Assembly (NCBI GenBank): GCA_913054495.1
Contig: CAJXIY010000001.1
Span: 1-64,000, forward strand
Length of the DNA stretch: 64,000 bases
Direction: 5' to 3'
From: an uncultured Gammaproteobacteria bacterium
Lineage (GTDB): Bacteria; Pseudomonadota; Gammaproteobacteria; Pseudomonadales; Pseudohongiellaceae
Shown piece by piece: positions 55,888 through 64,000 of this stretch. The position numbers and the translations under genes were made by a program. The stretch's first letter is position 1. Every line of letters begins with the position of its first letter. The notes under the pieces were generated by a model. The model ran no database searches. It was not told the origin of the DNA and saw only the letters and a program-made list of their open reading frames with translations.

Positions 55888-56795
55888 CAGTCGCTCGACC
55901 TACCGCTGACTTGCATGCGTTGAAATAGCATTATTGGTAGCACCAGAATAAGCAGCAAGATGGTGGCGACGGCGGATGCCAGGGGCCAGTCACGATTAAC
56001 AAAAAATTCATCATAGAGTGTGCGCCCGATCATTAGTGAATCCAGCCCGCCCAGCAGGGAAGGGATAACGAACTCGCCCATGGCCGGGATAAATACCAGC
56101 AGCGAGCCAGCGACGATACCAGGCAGGGAAATCGGCAGGATAATATCCCAGAATACCTGTAATGGTTTAGCGCCGAGATCTGCGGCGGCATCATGGAGAT
56201 CCAGATCTAGTCGCTCCAGATTAGCGTACAGGGGTAAGATCATGAAGGGTAGATAGGTATAGACAATACCGATGTAAACGGCAAAATTCGTGTAGAGCAT
56301 TTGTAAGGGTTCATCGATAATGCCAATCCACAACAACGCACTATTGATGATCCCGTTGGTACTCAAGATTCCCATCCAGGCGTAGACCCGCAACAGAAAC
56401 GAAGTCCAGAACGGCAGGATAATTAACATCAATAGTATATTGCGCCGGGTCGGTGGAGACTGGGCAATGTAATAGGCCATGGGGTAGCCCAGTAACAAAC
56501 AGAGTACCGTGGAGATAGAGGCGATTTTTATGGATCTTAAGTAGCTGACCCAGTAGAGGTTATCATCGAGCAGGAATAGGTAATTATTGAGTGTTCCCTG
56601 GAAACGGTTGAGTAAATTCTGAGTATGATCAAACAGGGCCGTGAAGGGTGGTTGTGCCACGATAGGGTCGGAAAAACTTATCTTGAATACGATGGCAAAA
56701 GGCACCAGGAAAAACAATAACAGCCAGGTATAGGGAACCCATATTACGATTCGTCGCCAGAGTAAATCCCCGAATGTTTGTTGCTTAGTTGCCAT
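55887..56795 (-). CDS. potH: Putrescine/spermidine ABC importer, permease PotH-type
   Basis: The 302-residue inner-membrane protein has about six helices, a long first periplasmic segment with LLNRFQGTLNNYLFLLDDNL, and the EAA loop LDLHDAAADLGAKPLQVFWD followed by IILPISLPGIVAGSLLVFIP. The PotB/PotH signature AMGEFVIPSLLGGLDSLMIG is present. It lies between the ATPase gene (19 nt upstream) and the PotI-type gene (overlapping). Together they form the membrane channel of the importer. Confidence 0.92.
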   Translation of the reverse strand: MATKQQTFGDLLWRRIVIWVPYTWLLLFFLVPFAIVFKISFSDPIVAQPPFTALFDHTQNLLNRFQGTLNNYLFLLDDNLYWVSYLRSIKIASISTVLCLLLGYPMAYYIAQSPPTRRNILLMLIILPFWTSFLLRVYAWMGILSTNGIINSALLWIGIIDEPLQMLYTNFAVYIGIVYTYLPFMILPLYANLERLDLDLHDAAADLGAKPLQVFWDIILPISLPGIVAGSLLVFIPAMGEFVIPSLLGGLDSLMIGRTLYDEFFVNRDWPLASAVATILLLILVLPIMLFQRMQVSGRSSD

Positions 56796-56814
56796 GGATT
56801 AGTCCGCTATTGTG

Positions 56815-57945
56815 TTATTCCAATAGCACGATACTGCTGCCTTGTTCCCAGGACAGATATACTTCATCGTCCCACTCCACCACATGTTCAGAAGATCTCT
56901 GCCGGTTCTGTGCGCTAACTTGGACCATAAGGCCAGATTCGGTTTTCACGCGATAGATAGAATAATTACCGTAATAGGCTAGATCCAGGACCACGCCTTT
57001 GGCTGTGGTGATGTTTTCTCCCATCGGTAGTTGCTTGCTGATGGATATTTTTTCCGGCCGCACGGCGATGCCCACCTTGTCACCGGTGCTTGCGGCGCTG
57101 TCGGTGTGCGCCTTCATTAGTATCTCTGAGTGGTCAAGTTTTGCGGTTAGCCCCGAGTCATCCAACTCGACTACAGTGGCATCGAATATATTGATAGTGC
57201 CAATAAAATTGGCAACGAAACGATTCTTGGGATATTCGTAAATCTGGGCAGGGGTCCCCGTCTGTACAAATTGACCCTCCTTCATAACGGCAATTCTGGT
57301 CGCCAGCGTCATCGCCTCTTCCTGATCGTGGGTCACGACGATGAAGGTAATCCCCAGTTCATCCTGCAGATTCATTAACTCGAATTGGGTCTGTTCCCTA
57401 AGTTTCTTATCCAAGGCTGCCAGAGGTTCGTCCAGTAACAGTAGTTTGGGATTTTTTATGAGCGCTCTGGCCAAAGCAACCCGCTGTTTTTCCCCTCCTG
57501 ACAGACGATTGGGTTTGCGTTTGGCAAAACCGCCCAACTGCACTAGCTCTAACATTCTCTGCACGCGCCGGTCGATCTCTGATCGCTCAATTCCTTGCTT
57601 TCGTAAACCATAGGCAATATTTTTCTCCACCGTCATGTGGGGAAACAATGCATAGGATTGAAACATCATGTTGATAGGGCGGTCGTAGGCGGGCCAGTCG
57701 GTAATATCGTCACCGTCGACTATTATTCTTCCCGATGTCGGTGTCTCCAAGCCTGCCAGCATTCGCAGCAGCGTCGATTTACCACATCCAGAGCCTCCCA
57801 GGATTGCAAACAGCTCACCTTTGCGAATATCCAGGTTGACCTGGTCGACGGCTTTGAATTCATCGAAATCTTTGCTGAGAGACTGGATCTGAACGAAGGC
57901 TTGTGGGTCAGGCGTGGTAGCAAAATTGTTTTTAGAGTCCACCAT
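56815..57945 (-). CDS. potG: Putrescine/spermidine ABC importer, ATPase PotG-type
   Basis: The 376-residue cytoplasmic ATPase has a Walker A LGGSGCGKSTLLRMLAG, the signature NRLSGGEKQRVALARAL, a Walker B LLLLDEPLAALDKKLR, and a switch His in TFIVVTHDQEEAM. A C-terminal TOBE domain (about residues 290-376) follows, which is usual for PotA/PotG. ATG 57945 is chosen; TTG 57948 and GTG 57942 are also in frame. It energises the PotHI channel. The PotF-type gene ends only 6 nt upstream. Confidence 0.94.
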   Translation of the reverse strand: MVDSKNNFATTPDPQAFVQIQSLSKDFDEFKAVDQVNLDIRKGELFAILGGSGCGKSTLLRMLAGLETPTSGRIIVDGDDITDWPAYDRPINMMFQSYALFPHMTVEKNIAYGLRKQGIERSEIDRRVQRMLELVQLGGFAKRKPNRLSGGEKQRVALARALIKNPKLLLLDEPLAALDKKLREQTQFELMNLQDELGITFIVVTHDQEEAMTLATRIAVMKEGQFVQTGTPAQIYEYPKNRFVANFIGTINIFDATVVELDDSGLTAKLDHSEILMKAHTDSAASTGDKVGIAVRPEKISISKQLPMGENITTAKGVVLDLAYYGNYSIYRVKTESGLMVQVSAQNRQRSSEHVVEWDDEVYLSWEQGSSIVLLE

Positions 57946-57951
57946 CAAAGA

Positions 57952-59055
57952 TTACAATCCTGATTTTATTTTGGTCCAGGTTCTCGAGCGTTTTCTTTCC
58001 AGTTTCGGCTCCAGAATATGGGTTATCTCCAACTTCAGGAAGGTTTGCTCATCCGGATAGATGGCAACATCAGAAAAATACTCGGGGCTGATCAGGGGAT
58101 TGGCAGCCAGATTGGCATTGGCATAGCCGATGTAGTTGGTAATTTTTGCGATAACGTCCGGCCTGAGCAGGTAGTTGAGGAACAGATGTGCGTTATCTAC
58201 GTGTGTTGCATCGGCGGGGATATACACCATGTCGTACCAACCAATACCGCCCTCGTCGGCCATTGAATATTTGAAATTAATGTTAAGCCCCACTTCCCTG
58301 GCGCGAGTCGTCGCTACGGCATAGTCACCGGACCAACTCATGGCCATGCAGACTTCTCCACTGGGTAAATCTATCACCAATTTCGACGAACTGAAGTATT
58401 TGATGTAAGGCCTGACGGCGGTTAGCAGTTCTTCCACGGCTTTCAGGTGCTGCGGTTCCACCGAGTTAAAAGGCAAACCCAGATAGATCATAGCCATGGG
58501 TACGACCGAGGTTGGGTCATCCAGAAAAGAAACACCACAATCACTAAATTTGGAAATAACCGCCGGGTCAAAGATAAGAGCATAGCTGTCCACCGGCGCA
58601 TCGGGCATGATTGCCTCAATAATGTCGGCGTTGTAGGCAACCCCGGTCGTCCCCCACATGTAAGGCATGCCAAAGCGATTGCCCGGATCAAACTCATCGA
58701 TTGCCGCCAGAATTTTTGGATCCAGGTTTTTCCAGTTGCTGAGTTTAGCCTTGTCCAGGGGCTGAAAAACGCCGATAGCCACCAGCCTCGATGCGAAAGA
58801 TGCGCCGTGAAAGATCAGGTCATAGCCACTTCTGCCGGCCAGCAGCTTGGTGTCCACGATCTCACTGTTGTCATAGATATCGTAGTTGACCTTGATATCG
58901 TATTCTTCCGTGAACGCCGCTACCACTTCAGGGTGGATATAGTCAGACCAATTGTATAAATTCAGCAGATTTTCTTGCTGTGAGAAAGCGGCGGACGCGT
59001 GCAGTAGTAATGCTTGCAGCATTAGACATCTGAGTACTGTGTTAAGTTTTTGCAT
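57952..59055 (-). CDS. potF: Periplasmic putrescine-binding protein, PotF-type
   Basis: The 367-residue protein has a signal peptide (cleavage near AFSQQ). Its mature form opens with LLNLYNWSDYIHPEVVAAF, the PotD/PotF hallmark; W-S-D-Y helps bind the amine. It continues with DLIFHGASFASRLVAIGVFQ and GNRFGMPYMWGTTGVAYN. The length is normal. ATG 59055 is used; TTG 59067 is possible. The ligand is likely putrescine or a related diamine, but PotF relatives also bind other polyamines, so the exact ligand is not settled by sequence. Confidence 0.92.
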   Translation of the reverse strand: MQKLNTVLRCLMLQALLLHASAAFSQQENLLNLYNWSDYIHPEVVAAFTEEYDIKVNYDIYDNSEIVDTKLLAGRSGYDLIFHGASFASRLVAIGVFQPLDKAKLSNWKNLDPKILAAIDEFDPGNRFGMPYMWGTTGVAYNADIIEAIMPDAPVDSYALIFDPAVISKFSDCGVSFLDDPTSVVPMAMIYLGLPFNSVEPQHLKAVEELLTAVRPYIKYFSSSKLVIDLPSGEVCMAMSWSGDYAVATTRAREVGLNINFKYSMADEGGIGWYDMVYIPADATHVDNAHLFLNYLLRPDVIAKITNYIGYANANLAANPLISPEYFSDVAIYPDEQTFLKLEITHILEPKLERKRSRTWTKIKSGL

Positions 59056-59077
59056 GTCTAGTCTCAAATAGCGGTGT

Positions 59078-59764
59078 TCAGGAACGCTGCCTATTATTAC
59101 TAGGAAAATGCTTCGAGAACAACGCCGACAGATAATTCATGGCGATATTTCGGGCCTGTTCCGGACTGGTTTCTCGGGGTGTAATCAAAATATCCAACCA
59201 CAAACCGTCGGCCAGGGCCGTATAGCCTGTGGTTATACCTTGAGGATCTGAGTGTGGGTAGTTGCCTTCTTCGATCAATTCGCTGAATAAGTTAGTCAGG
59301 CTAGTGGCCAGATCCTTGTCAAGTTTGGAACAGATCTTCGAATAAACCGGGCGGGATTTTGCCTCACCCCAGAAGGCAAACCAGACCGCGAGTTTATTGC
59401 GAGCTACGATGTTCTTGCTGAAATCATATTCGACGTGGGCGACCAGTTTTTCAACGTTGGTTTTGGTCTCGTCGCGAAATATTTTATCGAGACCAGTTTT
59501 GTATTCATCTGCCACCGAGCGCAATGTCTCCAGCAACAGTTTTTCCTTGCTCTCAAAGTGCAGATTGACGATACCGAGGCTGAGACCCGCCTCACGGGTT
59601 ATATCGGCCATGGTGGTGCCGGACAGCCCGTTCCTGGCGATGCTCTTTATGGTGGCCTTGATTAACTGCTGCCGACGTGCCTGCTTGGGCATGACGCGTC
59701 GCATAGCAGCGGCCTTTAATACGGCGCTTGCCATCGGTCTCGTCTCGCTTGTCATATTCAGCAT
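59078..59764 (-). CDS. TetR-family regulator, BetI-like
   Basis: The 228-residue protein has a TetR helix-turn-helix at about 30-75 (QARRQQLIKATIKSIARNGL, TTMADITREAGLSLGIVNLH) and a long helical ligand domain with AVWFAFWGEAKSRPVYSKIC, typical of BetI. BetI senses choline; here the setting suggests a different amine. It is first in the leftward polyamine transport unit, and a perfect palindrome lies 48 nt upstream of its start, also before the divergent module 3. It probably controls both. Confidence 0.88.
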   Translation of the reverse strand: MLNMTSETRPMASAVLKAAAMRRVMPKQARRQQLIKATIKSIARNGLSGTTMADITREAGLSLGIVNLHFESKEKLLLETLRSVADEYKTGLDKIFRDETKTNVEKLVAHVEYDFSKNIVARNKLAVWFAFWGEAKSRPVYSKICSKLDKDLATSLTNLFSELIEEGNYPHSDPQGITTGYTALADGLWLDILITPRETSPEQARNIAMNYLSALFSKHFPSNNRQRS

Positions 59765-59807
59765 GCCTGCTGCGCGGATTTCAGTACATTAAACCATTGT
59801 ACTGCTC

Positions 59808-59836
59808 TTGACAAATGAATGATTATTCATTCATTT
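59808..59836. promoter_or_regulatory. Palindromic operator candidate for the BetI-like regulator, with -35 box
   Basis: AAATGAATGA-TTAT-TCATTCATTT (59813-59836) is a perfect 10-bp inverted repeat. TTGACA (59808-59813) overlaps its left end and could be a -35 for the rightward module 3. It lies midway between the divergent TetR-type gene and the flavoprotein gene. Confidence 0.65.
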
Positions 59837-59927
59837 ATGGACAGTGGGCTGGGGTTTTGGCATGCTACGTTTTTTGGCACTGACACCAGCTGACCAAGTC
59901 ACCATCGACAAAATAGAGTGTAACCGC

Positions 59928-61547
59928 GTGACCAAGAAATACGATGCAATAGTCATCGGCGGCGGGCACAACGGCCTGACCAATGCAGCCTACCTGGCGA
60001 AGGCGGGTCTGGAAGTGCTGGTGCTGGAGAAAAACCCCTACATAGGCGGTGCTACGGTAAGCCGGGAGCTCCATGAAGGTTGGAAATATTCCAATTGTTC
60101 TTACGTGTGTAGCCTGCTGCGACCGGAAATTACTCGGGATCTGGAACTCCCTCGTCATGGCTTGCAGGTAATACCCTACGGCGGCAGCGTAACATTTTGC
60201 CAAAATGGCGATTACTTCGGCGACTATCCCGATCACGGACGCCAGTATCGAGAGATCGCCCGACACTCGGTTCGCGATGCCGATGCCTATGAGCGCTACT
60301 CCGCCGATGTGATGAAGCAGACTCGATTGATTCGTCCTTTTCTGATGCGCACGCCACCAGATCCCACCTCCTTAAAGCTTCGAGATTTGAAGGAGATGCG
60401 GGTGTTGGCCAAGGCCTTCGCAGAGCTGGGCGAAGAGGGACTGGCCGACACCCTCAAGTTCTGGACCATGAGCATCGGCGACTACCTCGATGGGTATTTC
60501 GAGACCGATGTATTGAAGGCACATCTGGCCGGCAGCGGGATTATTGGTACTGCTCTCGGTGTGTATTCGCCGGGCACGGCCTATGTGCTGTTGCATCACT
60601 ATATGGGTGATGTCGACGGCACGGTGGGTGCCTGGGGCTTTGCCCGTGGCGGCATGGGTGCGATAGCGGATGCGCTGGCCGCCGCTCTTCAATCCTATGG
60701 TGGTGAGATAAAGCGCGATGCCGAGGTAGGGCAGATTATTGTCAAGGATGGCGTAACCAGAGGAGTGGCGCTGACTAACGGAGACGAACTCTATGCTGAT
60801 ATCGTGGTTTCGAACCTAGACCCGAAGCGAACCTTTCTGAAGATTATGGACGCGAAGGATTTGCCTGAAGATATTATTCACAAGGCAAAAAATTTCAAGA
60901 TTCGTGGCTCTTCCGGTAAGTTAAACATCGCCCTGGATGGTTTACCGACCTTTAACGGCATTCCCAAGAACAGCCCATTGCTGCGCTGCGATATGCATAT
61001 TCTCGATTCCCTCGAAAGAATGGAGAAGGCCTATGACGATTGGAAGGCTGAGACCTGGTCGAAAGATCCCTATGTCGACATGCTAATTCCGACTCAAGTC
61101 GATCCCACAATGGCGCCTCCCGGCAAGCATATGATGACGGTGTTTGTACAATACGCGCCGCCGAAAATTAACGGTGGCGAGTGGACCGATGACGACCGTG
61201 ATGCCTTCGGCAACAATGTTATCGAGCAGATAGCCAAATATAGCCCGGACTTTAAGGATCTAATCCTGCATTGCGAAGTCAGGACGCCGCGCGAGATTGA
61301 AGATGAGGTGGGGCTGACCGAAGGCAACATCTTCATGGGGGAACTGACCTTCGATCAATTATTGTTTAACCGGCCCTTTCCAGGCTATGCCCAGTATCGT
61401 GGACCGGTACCGGGTATGTATATGTGTGGTTCGGGCACACATCCCGGCGGTGGCGTGATGGCGGCGCCCGGGGCTAATGCGGCACGGGAAATTCTGCTGG
61501 ATCTGAAACGGCCTAACACGGTACCGGCGGGATACCCCGATGACTGA
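59928..61547 (+). CDS. PYROXD2-like flavoprotein, clade A, module 3
   Basis: The 539-residue protein is closest in layout to the module 1 clade-A copy: AIVIGGGHNGLTNAAYLAKA, ATVSRELHEGWKYSNCSYVC, and NIFMGELTFDQLLFNRPFPG near residue 465, ending GTHPGGGVMAAPGANAAREI. GTG 59928 aligns with the MKKYDA start of its paralogues; the frame is also open from 59844 (ATG 59862), which would add a non-conserved extension. It overlaps the clade-B gene by 8 nt, as in module 1. It is divergent from the BetI-like regulator gene and likely controlled by the palindrome between them. Confidence 0.87.
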   Translation: MTKKYDAIVIGGGHNGLTNAAYLAKAGLEVLVLEKNPYIGGATVSRELHEGWKYSNCSYVCSLLRPEITRDLELPRHGLQVIPYGGSVTFCQNGDYFGDYPDHGRQYREIARHSVRDADAYERYSADVMKQTRLIRPFLMRTPPDPTSLKLRDLKEMRVLAKAFAELGEEGLADTLKFWTMSIGDYLDGYFETDVLKAHLAGSGIIGTALGVYSPGTAYVLLHHYMGDVDGTVGAWGFARGGMGAIADALAAALQSYGGEIKRDAEVGQIIVKDGVTRGVALTNGDELYADIVVSNLDPKRTFLKIMDAKDLPEDIIHKAKNFKIRGSSGKLNIALDGLPTFNGIPKNSPLLRCDMHILDSLERMEKAYDDWKAETWSKDPYVDMLIPTQVDPTMAPPGKHMMTVFVQYAPPKINGGEWTDDDRDAFGNNVIEQIAKYSPDFKDLILHCEVRTPREIEDEVGLTEGNIFMGELTFDQLLFNRPFPGYAQYRGPVPGMYMCGSGTHPGGGVMAAPGANAAREILLDLKRPNTVPAGYPDD

Positions 61548-63114
61548 TGCCCAAACCAACACCGATGTCATCATAGTCGGAGGCGGTCACAACGGATTGG
61601 TCTGCGCGACTTACCTCGCCAGGGCCGGGCGCAGGGTGTTGGTTCTGGAAGCCAATGCAGCGCTAGGGGGGGCCGCGGCGACTCGGGAATTTGCGGATGG
61701 TTATTCGGTTTCTACCTGTGCCCAATGGCTATACCAGCTGAACCCGAAGGTGGCTAGCGATCTGGAATTGGAAAAACACGGCCTGGAATTGCTGGCTCGC
61801 GACCTGGATACCATCGCACTGGCGCTGGCGGGCAATCATGTCACGTTGAAAACTGACAGCGTTGAGAGTGACTCGGTGTCGGACGGTGACAAGCTTGCCT
61901 ATCGACGCTTCAACCAACAGATGCTCAAATTCTCCAAACTATTGGCCAGTGCCTGCGAACGTCGGGCGCCGAAGCTGTTGGATAACAATTTCACCGATCT
62001 GCTTACTCTGGCGAAGTTGGGTATCGGCATGAAGATGCTCGGCAAGGCAGATATGCGTGATCTGATTCGGTTGGCGTTGATCAATATCTACGATGTCATG
62101 GAAGAGAATTTCGATAATGAGCTGCTGAAAGCGGCTATTAGCATGGACGGGGTATTGGGTTCACACATGGGGCCGCGCTCACCGAATACCGTGTTCGGTT
62201 ATCTGTACCGGCGTCTGGGTGATGTCTATGGCTACCGGGGACCGGCGGTAGTAAAAGGTGGCATGGGAGCCGTCGGTGAGGCCATGGCCGCGTCCGCCAG
62301 GGCCTGTGGTGTAGAGCTAAGAACTGAAGCCAGGGTAGAAAAAATCAACCTGGAACTGGATCGGGTCACCGGTGTCACGCTGGTGAGCGGGGAGGTCGTC
62401 GATGCCCCTGTGGTGGTGTCCAATGCAGACCCGAAAACCACTCTGGAAAAATTGATAGGTTTTAGGAATATTGAAACCGGAGTGGCGCGGCGTGTGAGTA
62501 ATATCCGCATGCAGGGCAATACGGCAAAATTACATGTTGCGCTCAAGGGATTACCGGATTTCAAGGGCCTCACCGACACAGAACAAGGTCAGCGACTCAT
62601 TATCGCCCCGACCATGAACTATATAGAACTGGCCTTCAACGCTGCCAAGTATGGGGAGTATTCTCCGGCGCCGGCAATGGATATCAGCATTCCGACCCTG
62701 CATGATAAGTCCTTGGCGCCAGCAGGCTGCCATGTGCTTTCTGCCATCGTGCAATTTGCTCCCCACGATTTGAAGCAGGGCTGGAAAGTCGCTAAAGCAC
62801 CGTTCAAGAATCTGGTGATCGACTGCATAGCCCAATACGCCCCCGGTATTAAAGAACTAATTGTCGCCAGCGAATTGCTCACGCCTGAGGATTTGGCGAA
62901 TGAATTTAATATGAGTGGTGGTCACTGGCATCATGGCGAACTCGCGGTCGATCAGATCATGATGATGCGTCCATTCCCTGGTGCAACACAGTACAGTGCT
63001 CCTGTGGACGGCTTGTTTCTTTGTGGTGCCGGTACCCATCCAGGCGGAGGCATCATGGGGCTGGCTGGTCATAACGCCGCGAAGGAAATAATTAAACGAG
63101 GAACTGCAGGATGA
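61540..63114 (+). CDS. PYROXD2-like flavoprotein, clade B, module 3
   Basis: The 524-residue protein has VIIVGGGHNGLVCATYLARA, the clade-B marker SGGHWHHGELAVDQIMMMRP near residue 465, and CGAGTHPGGGIMGLAGHNAA. ATG 61540 lies in the end of the clade-A gene (overlap ATGACTGA), matching module 1 (ATGACTAG). Its own TGA overlaps the ATG of the GcvT-like gene (ATGA), so all three module 3 genes are translationally linked, consistent with a three-part complex. Confidence 0.88.
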   Translation: MTDAQTNTDVIIVGGGHNGLVCATYLARAGRRVLVLEANAALGGAAATREFADGYSVSTCAQWLYQLNPKVASDLELEKHGLELLARDLDTIALALAGNHVTLKTDSVESDSVSDGDKLAYRRFNQQMLKFSKLLASACERRAPKLLDNNFTDLLTLAKLGIGMKMLGKADMRDLIRLALINIYDVMEENFDNELLKAAISMDGVLGSHMGPRSPNTVFGYLYRRLGDVYGYRGPAVVKGGMGAVGEAMAASARACGVELRTEARVEKINLELDRVTGVTLVSGEVVDAPVVVSNADPKTTLEKLIGFRNIETGVARRVSNIRMQGNTAKLHVALKGLPDFKGLTDTEQGQRLIIAPTMNYIELAFNAAKYGEYSPAPAMDISIPTLHDKSLAPAGCHVLSAIVQFAPHDLKQGWKVAKAPFKNLVIDCIAQYAPGIKELIVASELLTPEDLANEFNMSGGHWHHGELAVDQIMMMRPFPGATQYSAPVDGLFLCGAGTHPGGGIMGLAGHNAAKEIIKRGTAG

Positions 63115-64000
63115 GACAACACGACGAAACTATGCTGTTGCAGACTCCGTTCCATTCGCGGATAGCCAAGGCCTGTGAACTCAATCAATGGGATGACTGG
63201 AAGGGTTACACCACGCCGCACGTCTATACCGAGGTTGAGCAGGAATATTTTGCCATTAGGAACAGCACCGGTGTCTTCGATCTCACTCCGATGATGAAGT
63301 ACCGCATCACCGGACCGGACGCCGAGGCCTATCTGAATAAATTGCTGACCCGTGATATCAGGAAAATCGGTGTGGGTCGTGTCGCCTATGCCGTATGGTG
63401 TGACGACGCCGGTCAGGTGATGGACGACGGTACGGTTTTTCATCTCGGGGAAAATGATTATCGCCTGTGTGCCTATAATCGGGTAATGGATTGGATGATG
63501 TGGTCGGCCATGGGATTCGATGTGACAATCGAGGACGAGACTGCCGATGTGGCTGCACTGGCGGTACAGGGACCCACGTCCTGTTCGGTCTTGAAGGCCA
63601 TGGGTTTCGAGGGAATTGAGAATCTCAAAGCTTTTGGAATCAGGACCTATGCCTTCGATGGCGTGATACTAATGGTCAGTCGCACCGGCTTTACCGGTGA
63701 TCTGGGATACGAGCTATGGATTGATCCAGACAAGGCAGAACTGCTATGGGACAGGCTTTTTGACGCCGGTAAAAACTTTGGCATCAGGGCTATCGGCGGT
63801 GCTGCGCTGGAACTGGCTCGAATCGAAGCAGGCTTTCTGCAGGCGGGAATAGATTTCGTTGCGGCGGAGCACGCGGTGCGGATGGGACGATCTCGATCGC
63901 CATTTGAGTTGGGCCTGGAATGGTTGGTAAGCTTCGATAAACCGATTTTCAACGGACGCCGGGCACTGCTGGAAGAGAAGAAAAATGGCTCCCGTTATCG
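63111..64000 (+). CDS. GcvT-like folate-binding protein, module 3 (cut by the window edge)
   Basis: The visible 296 codons start at ATG 63111 (ATGA overlap with the preceding stop) and continue past the right edge. They show MKYRITGPDAEAYLNKLLTR, LMVSRTGFTGDLGYELW, LARIEAGFLQAGIDFVAAEH and SPFELGLEWLVSFDKPIFNG, as in the copies at 35710 and 41171. The C-terminal barrel is outside the window. It is the third copy of the folate-linked partner. The role is inferred from the module; no glycine-cleavage partners are present. Confidence 0.87.
   Translation, partial: MRQHDETMLLQTPFHSRIAKACELNQWDDWKGYTTPHVYTEVEQEYFAIRNSTGVFDLTPMMKYRITGPDAEAYLNKLLTRDIRKIGVGRVAYAVWCDDAGQVMDDGTVFHLGENDYRLCAYNRVMDWMMWSAMGFDVTIEDETADVAALAVQGPTSCSVLKAMGFEGIENLKAFGIRTYAFDGVILMVSRTGFTGDLGYELWIDPDKAELLWDRLFDAGKNFGIRAIGGAALELARIEAGFLQAGIDFVAAEHAVRMGRSRSPFELGLEWLVSFDKPIFNGRRALLEEKKNGSRY

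Noticed and set aside
32536-63114. Carotenoid role for the six phytoene-desaturase-like flavoproteins
   Set aside because: No crtB, crtY or crtE-like gene is near, and every copy is linked to a GcvT-like or amine gene.

Overview
The window has the gene density, signal peptides and gene families of a Gammaproteobacterium, probably a marine or otherwise aquatic heterotroph. The clues are a TonB-dependent receptor beside a TPR-sulfotransferase, PQQ and c-type-cytochrome proteins, a DUF1501/DUF1800 pair, and a PuuR/PotFGHI-type polyamine locus. There is no rRNA or tRNA gene, so the taxonomy is inference. I saw no CRISPR array, prophage or intact transposase.

Region 1 (1-5.9 kb) holds a secreted beta-propeller gene interrupted by an in-frame TAA. 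Next to it is a redoxin/DsbD-like gene whose in-frame TGA sits exactly where the first cysteine of a CPYC redox motif should be. A perfect stem-loop with a GUG loop follows the TGA, so I read this gene as a selenoprotein. A small exported protein and a BaiN/YhiN-type flavoprotein follow.

Region 2 (6-24 kb) is rich in exported catabolic or unknown proteins: a haem c/copper type II monooxygenase-like protein, a PQQ dehydrogenase, kynureninase, cupins, a DUF1080 protein, an NHL propeller protein, a DUF1501/DUF1800 pair, a serine hydrolase and a YjiH-type membrane protein.

Region 3 (24-32.3 kb) holds alanine dehydrogenase divergent from an Lrp-type regulator, a GFA-family protein, a propeller-like protein, a TonB-dependent receptor and a TPR-sulfotransferase.

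Region 4 (32.5-64 kb) is the most interesting part. Three copies of one module occur. Each has two different PYROXD2/phytoene-desaturase-like flavoproteins (called clade A and clade B here) and one GcvT-like folate-binding protein. They lie at 32.5-36.9 kb (A-B-T), 38.0-42.4 kb (B-A-T) and 59.9-64 kb (A-B-T, cut by the window edge). Between modules 2 and 3 lies a polyamine or omega-amino-acid locus: a MOSC protein, an AraC-type regulator fused to an NTF2-like domain, a PuuB-like amine oxidase, two aldehyde dehydrogenases including MmsA, two class III aminotransferases, a PuuR-like regulator, an Asp/Asn beta-hydroxylase-like protein, the PotFGHI-type ABC importer and a BetI/TetR-type regulator.

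My inference is that this locus imports and degrades amines, and that the triplicated modules oxidise (perhaps N-demethylate) related amines while the GcvT-like subunit captures the one-carbon unit on tetrahydrofolate. The chemistry is not shown by the sequence.
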